64,000 nucleotides of DNA from an uncultured beta proteobacterium (GTDB lineage: Bacteria; Pseudomonadota; Gammaproteobacteria; Burkholderiales; Burkholderiaceae_E): assembly GCA_903934295.1 (NCBI GenBank), contig CAIZNI010000040.1, positions 1-64,000 of the forward strand, read 5' to 3'. The position numbers were made by a program, and so were the translations under genes. The first letter of the stretch is position 1; the number at the start of each line of letters is the position of its first letter. The notes under the pieces are model-generated. The model saw only the letters and a program-made list of their open reading frames with translations, was not told the DNA's origin and made no database searches. Positions 56,409-64,000 of this stretch are shown in pieces.

Positions 56409-57635
56409 CTACATCTCGCTCATGATCGCGTTGCGCACGCCGACCACCGCGCTGACGGTGTTGTAGCGGAAGCAGCGCTGGTCACCCGCCAGCGTGTAGG
56501 CACCGCTGGAGGGAATCGCCGCCAGCCCGCTGGCCGCCACCCCGGCGACTGCCGGCAGGGTCTCGTAGGGACCGGCGGGCGTGGTGGTGCAGTTGCCCGA
56601 GGAATCGGGTCGCTCGAACTGCGGGCTTCGCATCAGCAGACCCAGACGAACCGCCTTGATCTGATGGAGCCCGCGCGGGGCCGCCGCGACCGGCAACGCG
56701 GTGATCTGGTTGGCCGGCAGCGGGTTGGGCGGATTGAGCCAGGTCGCCGCGGCCGCCGGCGGATTGATCCATTCATCGATCACATCGTCGTTGCCGACAT
56801 CGATGCCCAACTGCACCTGCAGGGAGAGCACGTTGTCGGCGACCACCTGAGCGGGTGCGCCGGTGATCAGGTTGCGCACCTGCAGTCGCGCGTTCGCATC
56901 GACCCGGTACTCCTCCAGCGCCGGCGTGCGCCCGAGGTTGATCACCACCGGCTCGACGTACATCGCCGCCGTCGGGACGCTGAGGGTGATGTCGGCCGGG
57001 CTGATCGCCGGCGCGTTCGGCAGGGCCTGCACCTGGGCGAGCGTGCAGGCGCTGGGCCGGGTGGTGCCCGCATTGACCGCCCCGTTCTGCTCATAGACCA
57101 GCACCCAGTCCCCGACGGTGAAGCCATAGGTCGAGCGCAGCCGGACGGTGTTCGACCCCATCGCCAGCGCGCCGGTCTCGGCCACCGCCGGCAGCGGAAC
57201 CAGGGAACTGCTGCCCGAAAACAGGATCAGCGTGTCGCTGGCCAGCGCGCCGCCGCCGTCGGTCGCGACCACGCCCGCGGCACGGTAGGTGTTGCCCGCC
57301 ACCGTGAACGAGCACCCGACATTGAATTCCGGACGCGGCGGATTGGTGCCCGACAGTATGTAACCGACGCCCGGCGTCACCAGCCGAACCGGCGAGGTAT
57401 AGGCGGTGTCGCTGATCACCATCAGGTTGTAGCCGGCGTTCATCACCGCGCGCTCCAGCGACGCCAGACCGAACACACCGTCCTGCAGACCCTCGCTGCC
57501 ACTGGCGGTGCTGCGCCGGCGCTCCTCGCTGACCGACACCGTCTGGAAGACCGCCAGCGACGCGACCAGCCCGATCACCGTCGCCACCATCAGCTCCAGC
57601 AGCGAAAAGCCCGACTGGCGATGGCCCCGCCTCAT
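56409..57635 (-). CDS. pilW: Minor pilin-type protein PilW
   Basis: A 408-residue prepilin. The class III signal and helix are QSG then FSLLELMVATVIGLVASLAV, with Glu at position 5 after the cleavage Gly. The PilW-type long C-terminal domain follows and ends CFRYNTVSAVVGVRNAIM. ATG 57635 overlaps the pilV stop by four bases. A longer upstream frame runs inside pilV and is rejected. Confidence 0.87.
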   Translation of the reverse strand: MRRGHRQSGFSLLELMVATVIGLVASLAVFQTVSVSEERRRSTASGSEGLQDGVFGLASLERAVMNAGYNLMVISDTAYTSPVRLVTPGVGYILSGTNPPRPEFNVGCSFTVAGNTYRAAGVVATDGGGALASDTLILFSGSSSLVPLPAVAETGALAMGSNTVRLRSTYGFTVGDWVLVYEQNGAVNAGTTRPSACTLAQVQALPNAPAISPADITLSVPTAAMYVEPVVINLGRTPALEEYRVDANARLQVRNLITGAPAQVVADNVLSLQVQLGIDVGNDDVIDEWINPPAAAATWLNPPNPLPANQITALPVAAAPRGLHQIKAVRLGLLMRSPQFERPDSSGNCTTTPAGPYETLPAVAGVAASGLAAIPSSGAYTLAGDQRCFRYNTVSAVVGVRNAIMSEM

Positions 57636-58141
57636 GACTGCGGCTCCATGATCATCGCGGTGGTGGTGTAGGAACTGGGGGTCGCCACACCCGGCGGCTG
57701 CCAGAACACGGTGACGGTGACTTGCGAGACCGTCTGATTGCCGGCGCCGGCCGTCGAATAGGCCACCTGCTGGGTGTCCACCGCCACCACGGGCGGATTG
57801 GCCGTCGCCCCGGGCATCGCCTTCGCACCCGACTCGATCACCGCCTTCCACTGGTTGTAGCGCAGCGGATTGCTCCCGGCGCTGGCGTACAGGTTGGCAC
57901 GCTGCGCCGGATTGGTCATCCACATGTCCGCGATCAGGGCCGACGCATGCTGCGCGGCCTGCGCCCGGAAAACCGCCTCGGTCATCATCTGGACCGAGCG
58001 CGCCTGCATCCCGACGACACCGAGGATACCCAGCGAGAAGATGAGGATCGCCACCAGCGCCTCGACCATCATCACGCCCTTTTGTCCCGAGCGCGCCGGC
58101 CGGCCGCGCACGGAACGGCGCGCGCGCGCTTCGTGCTTCAT
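57632..58141 (-). CDS. pilV: Minor pilin-type protein PilV
   Basis: A 169-residue prepilin. A basic leader (MKHEARARRSVRGRPARSGQ) ends in KG, followed by VMMVEALVAILIFSLGILGV with the conserved Glu at position 5. MQARSVQMMTEA and ALIADMWMTNP are typical of PilV. It starts 32 bases after the fimT stop. Confidence 0.87.
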   Translation of the reverse strand: MKHEARARRSVRGRPARSGQKGVMMVEALVAILIFSLGILGVVGMQARSVQMMTEAVFRAQAAQHASALIADMWMTNPAQRANLYASAGSNPLRYNQWKAVIESGAKAMPGATANPPVVAVDTQQVAYSTAGAGNQTVSQVTVTVFWQPPGVATPSSYTTTAMIMEPQS

Positions 58142-58173
58142 CGACACTGCCCTCTCATGCACCGACCATCTCC

Positions 58174-58791
58174 TCAACAGGCTCGCGGATTGCCGACGAC
58201 GGCCAGCGGATCGCACATGCGCGCGCTGCCGCTGGCGTTGATCACCACCACCATCCGGCGCTCGTCGGCGGCGGCCAGCCCGGTGTCGCGCACATCGATG
58301 CGCACGGTGTTGGCCCAGCCATCGGCTGCCATGACCCGGCCGCGGCCATCGAACATCACCGCCACCGGCACACCCGCGCCGGCGCCGATCGCAGTGCCGA
58401 AGGCGCCCGCGGCGACCAGGGTAAGGTCGGTGCTCGCGCCGATCCGGGCATTGCCCGACTCCTCGCCGCCGTCGCGCGCCTGGATCACCGGGACCGCAGC
58501 GTCGCAGACGACGCCGGCCGCCACCACTTGACAGACGCTCCAGGCGCTCTGGCCGCCGTTGGCGCCCGCCATCGAGAACAGCACGCGCGCGTTGCGACGC
58601 AGGGCTTCGGTGCGGGCGGTGTTCAGTCCGTAGAGCACCGCCTCGGCGGTGCTGCGGATGCGCTGATTGCCGATCCAGTTGCCGAACGAGGGCGCCGCCA
58701 CCTTCATCAGGATGGCGGCGACGAGCATCGTGATCACCAGTTCGACCAGTGAGAAACCCGCGGCTCGACGCCTTGACGCTGGAGCAGGCAC
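58174..58791 (-). CDS. fimT: FimT/GspH-family minor pilin
   Basis: A 205-residue pseudopilin. The cleavage Gly is followed by FSLVELVITMLVAAILMKVA. NWIGNQRIRSTAEAVLYGLN and ARTEALRRNARVLF are hallmarks of the GspH/FimT family. FimT-type pilins can bind DNA and assist natural transformation in some bacteria; that role is unproven here. The start is a GTG at 58791, five bases from the pilE stop, with AGAAGG upstream. Confidence 0.85.
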   Translation of the reverse strand: MPAPASRRRAAGFSLVELVITMLVAAILMKVAAPSFGNWIGNQRIRSTAEAVLYGLNTARTEALRRNARVLFSMAGANGGQSAWSVCQVVAAGVVCDAAVPVIQARDGGEESGNARIGASTDLTLVAAGAFGTAIGAGAGVPVAVMFDGRGRVMAADGWANTVRIDVRDTGLAAADERRMVVVINASGSARMCDPLAVVGNPRAC

Positions 58792-58795
58792 CGGA

Positions 58796-59215
58796 TCAGG
58801 CCTTCTTGATCAGCCAGCGGGTGGCGCCGCTGGCCGGAACCGAACCCCAGGAGGCGCCGAAGGAGACGGTGGTCCGGGTGTTGGCCTGGTCGATCTGATA
58901 CACGAACCCGGCGACCTGCCCGGTGCCGGTGGCGGTGATCGTGTAGGCCTGACCGCCGCCGCCGGGCGCGCACGCCAGCGTGAAGCGCTCGAGGTTGGCG
59001 GGCATGGCCACTCCGCAGGCAGCCGCGCCATAGGTCCGGTTGTCGGCGTAGAACTGCTCCATGCGGATGCGCATGTCGCTCAGCGCACCGGTGGCCTCGA
59101 TCAGTTGCGAGCGCAGCGTGTAATCGCGATAGGAAGGAATCGCGACGGCCGAGAGAATCCCGACGATGGCGACGACCACCATAAGCTCGATAAGCGTGAA
59201 TCCTCTGGCGTTCAT
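58796..59215 (-). CDS. pilE: Type IV pilin PilE-like
   Basis: A 139-residue prepilin with a 4-residue leader (MNAR) and [20 protein letters not shown], the canonical class III signal and N-terminal helix. [20 protein letters not shown] is typical of PilE in betaproteobacteria. A cysteine pair (AACGVAM and LACAPGG) likely forms the D-region disulfide. It is first in the minor pilin operon; whether it is a major or minor pilin cannot be told. A hairpin overlaps its ribosome site (59220-59241). Confidence 0.9.
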   Translation of the reverse strand: MNARGFTLIELMVVVAIVGILSAVAIPSYRDYTLRSQLIEATGALSDMRIRMEQFYADNRTYGAAACGVAMPANLERFTLACAPGGGGQAYTITATGTGQVAGFVYQIDQANTRTTVSFGASWGSVPASGATRWLIKKA

Positions 59216-59219
59216 TGCA

Positions 59220-59241
59220 AGACTCCTTTGAACCGGAGTCT
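59220..59241 (-). promoter_or_regulatory. Hairpin sequestering the pilE ribosome site
   Basis: A perfect 7-bp inverted repeat (AGACTCC and GGAGTCT on the minus strand, 8-base loop) lies immediately before pilE. The AAAGGAG ribosome site is split between loop and downstream arm, four bases from ATG. When folded it would block ribosome access. Confidence 0.55.
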
Positions 59242-59297
59242 AGGCAGCCTCCCGCAGGCGAGCGATCATTGACCGACGAACGCCGGTCATGCCGGAC

Positions 59298-59316
59298 AGG
59301 CGGCGATCCGCCGCCT
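59298..59316 (-). terminator. Hairpin after ispH
   Basis: A perfect 8-bp stem (AGGCGGCG/CGCCGCCT, 3-base loop) begins 7 bases beyond the ispH stop. There is no T-run downstream; it may be a weak or Rho-aided terminator separating ispH from pilE. Confidence 0.45.
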
Positions 59317-59323
59317 TGAGGGC

Positions 59324-60256
59324 TCAGCCAGCGTTGCGCGAGAGGCCCCGGGGCAACGGGAAGGCGGTGTCTTCCTGCACGCCGGGCAACTGACGGACCG
59401 CCACGACGCCGAGTTCGCGCAGACGCGCCAGCAACTCGGTCACCAGCACCTCGGGGGCCGAGGCGCCGGCGGTGATGCCCACCCGCTGGCGTCCCTGCAG
59501 CCAGGCCGGATCGAGCTCGGCGGCCGACCCGATCAGATACGCCTCACAACCCATCTTCTGCGCCACCTCGCGCAGGCGGTTGCTGTTCGAACTCGACGGC
59601 GATCCGATCACCAGCACCAGATCGCACTGCGGCGCCATGAACTTGACCGCGTCCTGGCGGTTCTGGGTCGCGTAGCAGATGTCCTGCTTCTTGGGCTCGG
59701 CCACCTCGGGATAGCGGTGGCGCAGGGCGTCGATGATCTCGCGGCAGTCGTCGATCGACAGCGTGGTCTGGGTGACATAGGCCACACGCTGCGGATCGGA
59801 GACCACCAGCCGCGCGACATCGGCCACCGATTCGACCAAGTGGATGCCGCCGTCGGCCTGCCCCATCGTGCCTTCCACTTCGGGATGGCCGGCGTGACCG
59901 ATCATCACCACCTCGCGGCCCTCACGACGCATCCGTGTGACTTCGACATGCACCTTGGTGACCAGCGGGCAGGTGGCGTCGAACACCTTAAGGCCGCGGC
60001 CCTGCGCCTCGTCGCGCACCTCGCGCGACACGCCGTGGGCCGAGAAGATGACGGTCGCGCCCTCGGGCACATCCTCGAGGCGTTCGACGAACACCGCGCC
60101 CTTGCGGCGCAGGTCGGCCACCACATGGTCATTGTGGACGATCTCGTGGCGCACGTAGATGGGCGCGCCCTGCATCTGCAGCGCTCTCTCGACGATCTCG
60201 ATCGCCCGGTCGACACCGGCGCAAAAACCACGGGGTTGGGCGAGCAGGGCTTGCAT
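59324..60256 (-). CDS. ispH: 4-hydroxy-3-methylbut-2-enyl diphosphate reductase
   Basis: A 310-residue iron-sulfur enzyme, the last step of the MEP isoprenoid pathway, giving IPP and DMAPP. The cluster cysteines are in [10 protein letters not shown] (Cys12), [11 protein letters not shown] and [23 protein letters not shown] and [12 protein letters not shown] are the other family landmarks. It is preceded by the FKBP-type isomerase gene with 34 bases between them, a conserved pairing. Confidence 0.96.
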   Translation of the reverse strand: MQALLAQPRGFCAGVDRAIEIVERALQMQGAPIYVRHEIVHNDHVVADLRRKGAVFVERLEDVPEGATVIFSAHGVSREVRDEAQGRGLKVFDATCPLVTKVHVEVTRMRREGREVVMIGHAGHPEVEGTMGQADGGIHLVESVADVARLVVSDPQRVAYVTQTTLSIDDCREIIDALRHRYPEVAEPKKQDICYATQNRQDAVKFMAPQCDLVLVIGSPSSSNSNRLREVAQKMGCEAYLIGSAAELDPAWLQGRQRVGITAGASAPEVLVTELLARLRELGVVAVRQLPGVQEDTAFPLPRGLSRNAG

Positions 60257-60290
60257 GGCGGGGGCTCCGGACATCCAGACAGGCGGCGCG

Positions 60291-60746
60291 TCAGAGCACC
60301 GCGATGATCGACACCTCGAGACAGACCCGATGGCCGGCCAGGGGGTGGTTGAAATCAAACAGCGCCGAGTTCTCGTCGATTTCCTTGAGAACGCCGGCAT
60401 AGCGACCGCCGCCGGGCGCGGGGAACTCGACCAGATCGCCGGGCTCCCAGACGGTGCCGGCTTCGGCATGGGTGGCCAGGACCGACCGCGAGACGCGCTG
60501 CAGCAGCGACGGGTTGCGGTCGCCGTAGGCCTGATCGGGCGCGAGCTCGAAGCGCGCGCTCGCGCCCTGCGCCAGACCGAGCAGACAACGCTCCAGCGGT
60601 TCAGCCAATTGGCCGAACCCCATCTGCAAGGTCGCCGGCGGTCCGCCGAAAGTACTAACGACATCGCCTGCGCCATCGGCCAGACTGATCCGGTAGTGGA
60701 GGGTCAGGTGCGAGTCGCAACCAACAAGGGGGGAAGTGGCATCCAT
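60291..60746 (-). CDS. fkpB: FKBP-type peptidyl-prolyl isomerase, SlpA/FkpB-like
   Basis: A 151-residue isomerase/chaperone of the SlyD-like FKBP group. Typical parts are [54 protein letters not shown] and the late [17 protein letters not shown]. The insert-in-flap domain is short. The fkpB-ispH order is common in proteobacteria. Its ATG (60746-60744) overlaps the divergent radC ATG. An upstream open frame has no similarity and is rejected. Confidence 0.9.
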   Translation of the reverse strand: MDATSPLVGCDSHLTLHYRISLADGAGDVVSTFGGPPATLQMGFGQLAEPLERCLLGLAQGASARFELAPDQAYGDRNPSLLQRVSRSVLATHAEAGTVWEPGDLVEFPAPGGGRYAGVLKEIDENSALFDFNHPLAGHRVCLEVSIIAVL

Positions 60747-61446
60747 GAGTGACACGGATTGTAAGTCAGCCGGCGGCAGGTCCGCCGGCATGCCCGCGGC
60801 GCCGGCAAGGCGGCCGCCGCGAACCGAGCCGGCGATCGGCAGCGACGGGCTGCCCTCGACCTCGAGCCAGCAGCTGCTGGCCATCGCCCTGGACGGCCGC
60901 CAGGGTCCGGCCGCCCTGGGCCGGGCCGGACGCGAGCTGGCGGCGTGCGGCGGTCTGCGCCGGCTGATCGGTCCGGAGGCGCCGCTGGGCGTCGCACCGG
61001 CACGCTGGCAGCGGCTGCGCGCCATGGCCGAGCTGATGCGCCGCGCCGCGCTCGAGGAACTCACCGAGCGCGACGTGCTGACCTCGCCTGCCGCGGTTCG
61101 GCGCTTCCTCGTGCTGTGGCTGCGCGATCGTCCCGCGGAGTGCTTTTCCGTGGTGTTCGTCGACAGCCAGCACCGGGTCATCGCTGCGCGCGAGCTGTTC
61201 CGCGGCACCCTGACCCAGACCGCCGTCTACCCGCGCGAGGTCGCCCGCCAGGCGCTGCAGCTCAATGCCGCCGCGGTGATCCTGGCGCACAATCACCCCT
61301 CCGGCGTGGCCGAACCGAGCACCGCCGACCGGCTGCTCACCGACGCATTGCGCGCGGCGCTGGGCCAGCTCGACATCGCGGTGCTCGATCACCTCATCGT
61401 TGCCGGCAACCAGTGCGTTTCCTTCGCCGAGCGCGGCTGGCTCTGA
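60745..61446 (+). CDS. radC: RadC-family (UPF0758) JAB-domain protein
   Basis: A 233-residue protein with the RadC JAB/MPN metal-binding domain. The motif [15 protein letters not shown] supplies the His and Asp ligands, and [20 protein letters not shown] precedes it. The N-terminal helix-hairpin-helix region is shortened and divergent from the family norm. RadC is not firmly linked to DNA repair despite its name. ATG 60745 would overlap the fkpB start codon, and ATG 60790 is a cleaner alternative that loses only a disordered Ala/Pro-rich stretch. Confidence 0.88.
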   Translation: MSDTDCKSAGGRSAGMPAAPARRPPRTEPAIGSDGLPSTSSQQLLAIALDGRQGPAALGRAGRELAACGGLRRLIGPEAPLGVAPARWQRLRAMAELMRRAALEELTERDVLTSPAAVRRFLVLWLRDRPAECFSVVFVDSQHRVIAARELFRGTLTQTAVYPREVARQALQLNAAAVILAHNHPSGVAEPSTADRLLTDALRAALGQLDIAVLDHLIVAGNQCVSFAERGWL

Positions 61447-61480
61447 ATCGCGCCTGAGAAGTCTTCTCGCGCGTGCCTGC

Positions 61481-61509
61481 TGGACAAAGCAGACCGGACA
61501 GCGCACAAT
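61481..61509 (+). promoter_or_regulatory. Sigma-70-like promoter for rpmB-rpmG
   Basis: TGGACA (-35, 61481-61486) and CACAAT (-10, 61504-61509) are separated by exactly 17 bases. They lie about 108 bases before rpmB, so the leader is long enough for ribosomal-protein regulation. Confidence 0.6.
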
Positions 61510-61616
61510 CTAGGGCTTTGCAAACAATATCGCTTGCCGACGGTGCACAACACCGGGGGCAGCAGTCTCGCCCGCCCGGCTGACAGGCGGTTGCGGGCAT
61601 TCCCAAGGAGTGAATC

Positions 61617-61853
61617 ATGGCCCGCGTATGCCAGGTGACCGGTAAGGCGCCGATGGTTGGCAACAATGTCTCCCACGCCAACAACAAGACCAAGCGCCGC
61701 TTTCTGCCGAATCTGCAGTCGCGTCGCTTCTGGGTCGAAGGCGAGAACCGCTGGGTGCGTCTGCGCCTGACCAACGCCGCGCTTCGTCTGATCGACAAGA
61801 AGGGCATCGACGTGATCCTCGCCGACCTTCGTGCCCGCGGCCAGGCCGTCTAA
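61617..61853 (+). CDS. rpmB: 50S ribosomal protein L28
   Basis: A 78-residue basic ribosomal protein. The start [20 protein letters not shown] and the [20 protein letters not shown] stretch are near-invariant in proteobacterial L28. AAGGAG precedes ATG 61617. It is co-transcribed with rpmG, 38 bases downstream. Confidence 0.97.
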   Translation: MARVCQVTGKAPMVGNNVSHANNKTKRRFLPNLQSRRFWVEGENRWVRLRLTNAALRLIDKKGIDVILADLRARGQAV

Positions 61854-61891
61854 AGGCGTCCCTCAGGACACCATCCAGGAGCATTCCCGCC

Positions 61892-62047
61892 ATGCGTGAC
61901 AAGATCAAGCTCGAGTCCACGGCCGGTACCGGCCACTTCTACACCACGACCAAGAACAAGCGCACCAAGCCTGAAAAAATGGAGATCAAGAAGTTCGATC
62001 CCGTGGCGCGCAAGCACGTGGCCTACAAGGAAACGAAGATCAAGTAA
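61892..62047 (+). CDS. rpmG: 50S ribosomal protein L33
   Basis: A 51-residue ribosomal protein ([20 protein letters not shown], then [20 protein letters not shown]). It lacks the zinc-ribbon cysteines, so it is the cysteine-free form. AGGAG lies upstream of ATG 61892. A second, longer open frame overlaps it in another phase and is a shadow. Confidence 0.97.
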   Translation: MRDKIKLESTAGTGHFYTTTKNKRTKPEKMEIKKFDPVARKHVAYKETKIK

Positions 62048-62100
62048 TCAAGCCGGACGCAAGCACCGTCCGCCGGCAGTTCCCTCGAGGAACTGCCATA

Positions 62101-62130
62101 AAAAAAGCCCCGCTCGATGCGGGGCTTTTT
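62101..62130. terminator. Bidirectional intrinsic terminator after rpmG
   Basis: A GCCCCGC/GCGGGGC stem is flanked by A- and T-runs, giving AAAAAAGCCCCGC and GCGGGGCTTTTT around TCGAT. The layout works in both directions, ending rpmBG and the convergent desaturase transcript. Confidence 0.93.
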
Positions 62131-62230
62131 ATTTGGTCGGAATCAGGAAGTGATCGGGGACCAGGAGCGGTCGGGAACCGGGCGCCGCGCCACCCGCGGA
62201 CAAAGCCCGGGTGGGGCAGCGGGCCCCGGC

Positions 62231-63454
62231 TCAGGCGGCGTAACTGCGCACGCGCAGCGCCAGATCCTGCAGCGGCCGCAGGCCACTGGCCTCCGCCCGG
62301 GCAAGCCACTGCTGCAACTGTGCCAGCAGCTGTTCCCGGCTCAGCGTGGAGCGCTCCCAGATCGCGGCCAGTTCCTGGCGCATCTCGACCAGCTTGCGCA
62401 CGCTGTCACTGGCAGCGAAGACCTCGCCCACTCGCGCCTTCTGGTCGGCGGTCCACTTGCCGGCATCGACCACCAGCCAGTGCCGCGCGGCGGCCAGCTT
62501 GGCGCCTTCGGCCTCACTGGCCTGGCGGAGCCGACGGGCGTCCTGCACGCAGGCATTGCGCAGCGAGTCGGCAAACGCCGCCATCATGTCGTAGCGATGG
62601 GCAATGACCGCCTGCAACGTGTCGAAGTCGGCAACCGGCCGGGCAGCCGCGAACTTGGGCTTGGGCGCCATCCGGCGAACCGTGGCCAGCCCGAGCATGC
62701 TCAGGATCCGGATGTACATCCAGCCGATGTCGAACTCATACCACTTCGAGGACAGCTTGGCGGAGCTGGCGAACGCATGGTGGTTGTTGTGGAGCTCTTC
62801 GCCGCCGATGAGGATGCCGATCGGGGAAACATTGCGGCTGGCATCCGGGGAATCCCAGTTGCGGTAGCCCCAGAAGTGGCCGATGCCGTTGATGACGCCA
62901 GCGGCGGTGAGCGGAATCCAGATCATCTGGATGGCGAACACGGTGATGCCGATCACCCCGAACAGCATCACGTTCATGATGAGGGTCAGGTAGATGCCCA
63001 GGGTCGATCGCCCGGTGTAAAAGTGCCGCTCGACCCAGTCGTCGGGGCAGCCATGACCAAACTTCTCGACCGTCTCACCGTTGCGGGCCTCGGTCCGGTA
63101 GAGCTCAGCGCCTTCCAGCAGCACCTTCTTGATGCCGCGGGTCTGCGGGCTGTGCGGATCGTCGGGCGTCTCGCAGCGGGCGTGGTGCTTGCGGTGAACC
63201 GCCGCCCACTCGCGGGTGACCATGCCGGTGGACATCCACAACCAGAACCGGAAGACGTGCGAGACGATCGGGTGCAGGTCCAGGGCCCGGTGGGCCTGGC
63301 AACGATGCAGGTAGATGGTGACCGCGGCGATCGTCAGGTGCGTGGCGCCCAGCGTGTAGAGCGCTACCTGCCAGCCGCTGAAGTCGAGAAGTCCGGTATC
63401 CAGAAACGAAAGAACAGCATCAAACAAAATAAGGTCTCCCAGTTGCCCGGTCAT
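62231..63454 (-). CDS. Membrane fatty acid desaturase (delta-9 acyl type)
   Basis: A 407-residue di-iron membrane desaturase. The three histidine boxes are HRCQAH, HRKHH and HNNHH, in the order and spacing of acyl-CoA/acyl-lipid delta-9 desaturases. The last 130 residues form a helical, charged C-terminal domain (from about AVIAHRYDMMAAF) beyond the catalytic core, longer than usual for the family. ATG 63454 overlaps the stop of the upstream MscS-type gene by four bases, so the two are coupled, perhaps for membrane-stress adaptation. Confidence 0.92.
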   Translation of the reverse strand: MTGQLGDLILFDAVLSFLDTGLLDFSGWQVALYTLGATHLTIAAVTIYLHRCQAHRALDLHPIVSHVFRFWLWMSTGMVTREWAAVHRKHHARCETPDDPHSPQTRGIKKVLLEGAELYRTEARNGETVEKFGHGCPDDWVERHFYTGRSTLGIYLTLIMNVMLFGVIGITVFAIQMIWIPLTAAGVINGIGHFWGYRNWDSPDASRNVSPIGILIGGEELHNNHHAFASSAKLSSKWYEFDIGWMYIRILSMLGLATVRRMAPKPKFAAARPVADFDTLQAVIAHRYDMMAAFADSLRNACVQDARRLRQASEAEGAKLAAARHWLVVDAGKWTADQKARVGEVFAASDSVRKLVEMRQELAAIWERSTLSREQLLAQLQQWLARAEASGLRPLQDLALRVRSYAA

Positions 63455-64000
63455 GAATGGGGCGAAGTGTACTCCGCAGGCGCCGGGTTCAGTATTCGTA
63501 TTTCGCGTTGCGGGAAGGGAATTTCAATCCCCTCGGAACGCAGGGCCGCCAGAATCGCCCGATTGACGTCGGAGCGGACGGCCTGCCGGCCGACTGTCGG
63601 ATCGGCCAGCGAGAGGGTGAACCCGATCTCGAGCTCCAGGCCGTCGCTGCCGAACGCCTGCAGAAAGGCGGCCGGGGGCGGGTCGGCCAGCACCTTGGGA
63701 TGCGCGCCGGCGATCGCGGCCAGCCTCGGCAGCAGAACATCGAGATCGGTGCCATAGGCGACGGTGACCGCGGTTTTCAGCCGGGACGCCGCCTGCATCG
63801 AGAAGTTCTGGACCGGGTTGGCCATCAGCATCTCGTTGGGCACGATCGATTCCCAGCCCTCGGCCGAGCGGACCACGGTGAAGCGGGTCCGGATCTCGGT
63901 CACCTGCCCATGGTACTTGTCGATGGTGATGAACTCGCCCAGCCGCACCCGGCGCTCGAGCAACACCACGAAACCGCTGATGTAACTGCTGGCGATGCGC
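63451..64000 (-). CDS. Partial MscS-family mechanosensitive channel
   Basis: The C-terminal 182 residues of an MscS-like channel. The reading frame continues off the right edge. Visible are the end of the pore helix and the start of the beta-domain (ASSYISGFVVLLERRVRLGE), GQVTEIRTRFTVVRSAEGWE, VPNEMLMANPVQNFS, and the cytoplasmic domain ending EIPFPQREIRIL. Such channels release solutes on hypo-osmotic shock. The N-terminus and most membrane segments are outside the window. Confidence 0.9.
   Translation of the reverse strand, partial: RIASSYISGFVVLLERRVRLGEFITIDKYHGQVTEIRTRFTVVRSAEGWESIVPNEMLMANPVQNFSMQAASRLKTAVTVAYGTDLDVLLPRLAAIAGAHPKVLADPPPAAFLQAFGSDGLELEIGFTLSLADPTVGRQAVRSDVNRAILAALRSEGIEIPFPQREIRILNPAPAEYTSPHS

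Noticed and set aside
62117..63757. A 546-codon plus-strand frame opposite the desaturase and MscS genes
   Set aside because: The minus-strand frame has three histidine boxes; the plus frame is a compositional shadow that also crosses the terminator region.

Overview
The window is a very GC-rich (roughly two thirds G+C or more), gene-dense bacterial chromosome segment. Its content points to a betaproteobacterium of the order Burkholderiales. The evidence is several tripartite tricarboxylate transporter (TTT) genes with Bug-type binding proteins, a small Trp-rich protein of a betaproteobacterial family, 6S RNA directly behind zapA, and a type IV pilus minor pilin operon of the pilE-fimT-pilVWX-pilY1 kind. 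I cannot name the genus from sequence alone. All assignments come from reading motifs and context; no database search was run.

Layout. 1-5486: a B12-riboswitch-controlled btuB receptor gene, a DsbD/ScsB-type disulfide reductase, and the zapB-like/zapA/6S RNA group. 5557-17360: an acyl-CoA ligase divergent from a complete TTT system (tctC-tctB-tctA), then a minus-strand catabolic group (PanE-like reductase, FAH-family hydrolase, acyl-CoA ligase, two acyl-CoA dehydrogenases, SDR). 17661-26103: an alpha/beta hydrolase, an Arg-rich leader ORF, a five-gene peptide-type ABC importer and a double TetR-type regulator. 26138-32706: a Bug protein, lgt, a second tctA/tctB pair, ilvD, the Trp-rich protein and a cytochrome c. 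32919-40451: livHMGF, a four-domain rhodanese protein paired with a ferredoxin/flavin reductase, an NAD(P)-binding protein and tRNA-Thr(CGT). 40549-42123: a fused osmoprotectant-type ABC protein. 42164-51423: a chemosensory operon. 51768-59215: a type IV pilus minor pilin operon ending with a small chemoreceptor-tip-like gene. 59324-64000: ispH, an FKBP-type isomerase, radC, rpmB-rpmG, a fatty acid desaturase and a partial mechanosensitive channel.

The most interesting part is 42164-52133. One tightly packed operon encodes a short membrane MCP with a CheZ-like D-x-x-x-Q motif, CheY, a STAS protein lacking the usual phosphorylatable Ser/Thr, and a CheA whose middle carries a paired 24-residue motif resembling the c-di-GMP-binding MshEN domain. 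It continues with a PAS/HAMP MCP that has a likely CheR/CheB tether, CheW, CheR, CheB and a BLUF blue-light photoreceptor gene overlapping the end of cheB. No cheD or cheZ is present. The type IV pilus operon lies next to it on the same strand and ends in a 121-residue protein that keeps little more than a chemoreceptor hairpin-tip motif. Together these suggest, as inference, a light- and possibly c-di-GMP-modulated chemosensory pathway acting on pili or flagella.

Other unusual points are a degenerate second copy of the 3' end of the peptide-binding-protein gene, into which the next gene's start codon is embedded; a hairpin that buries the pilE ribosome binding site; divergent fkpB-like and radC start codons sharing a CATG; and two short tandem repeat arrays.
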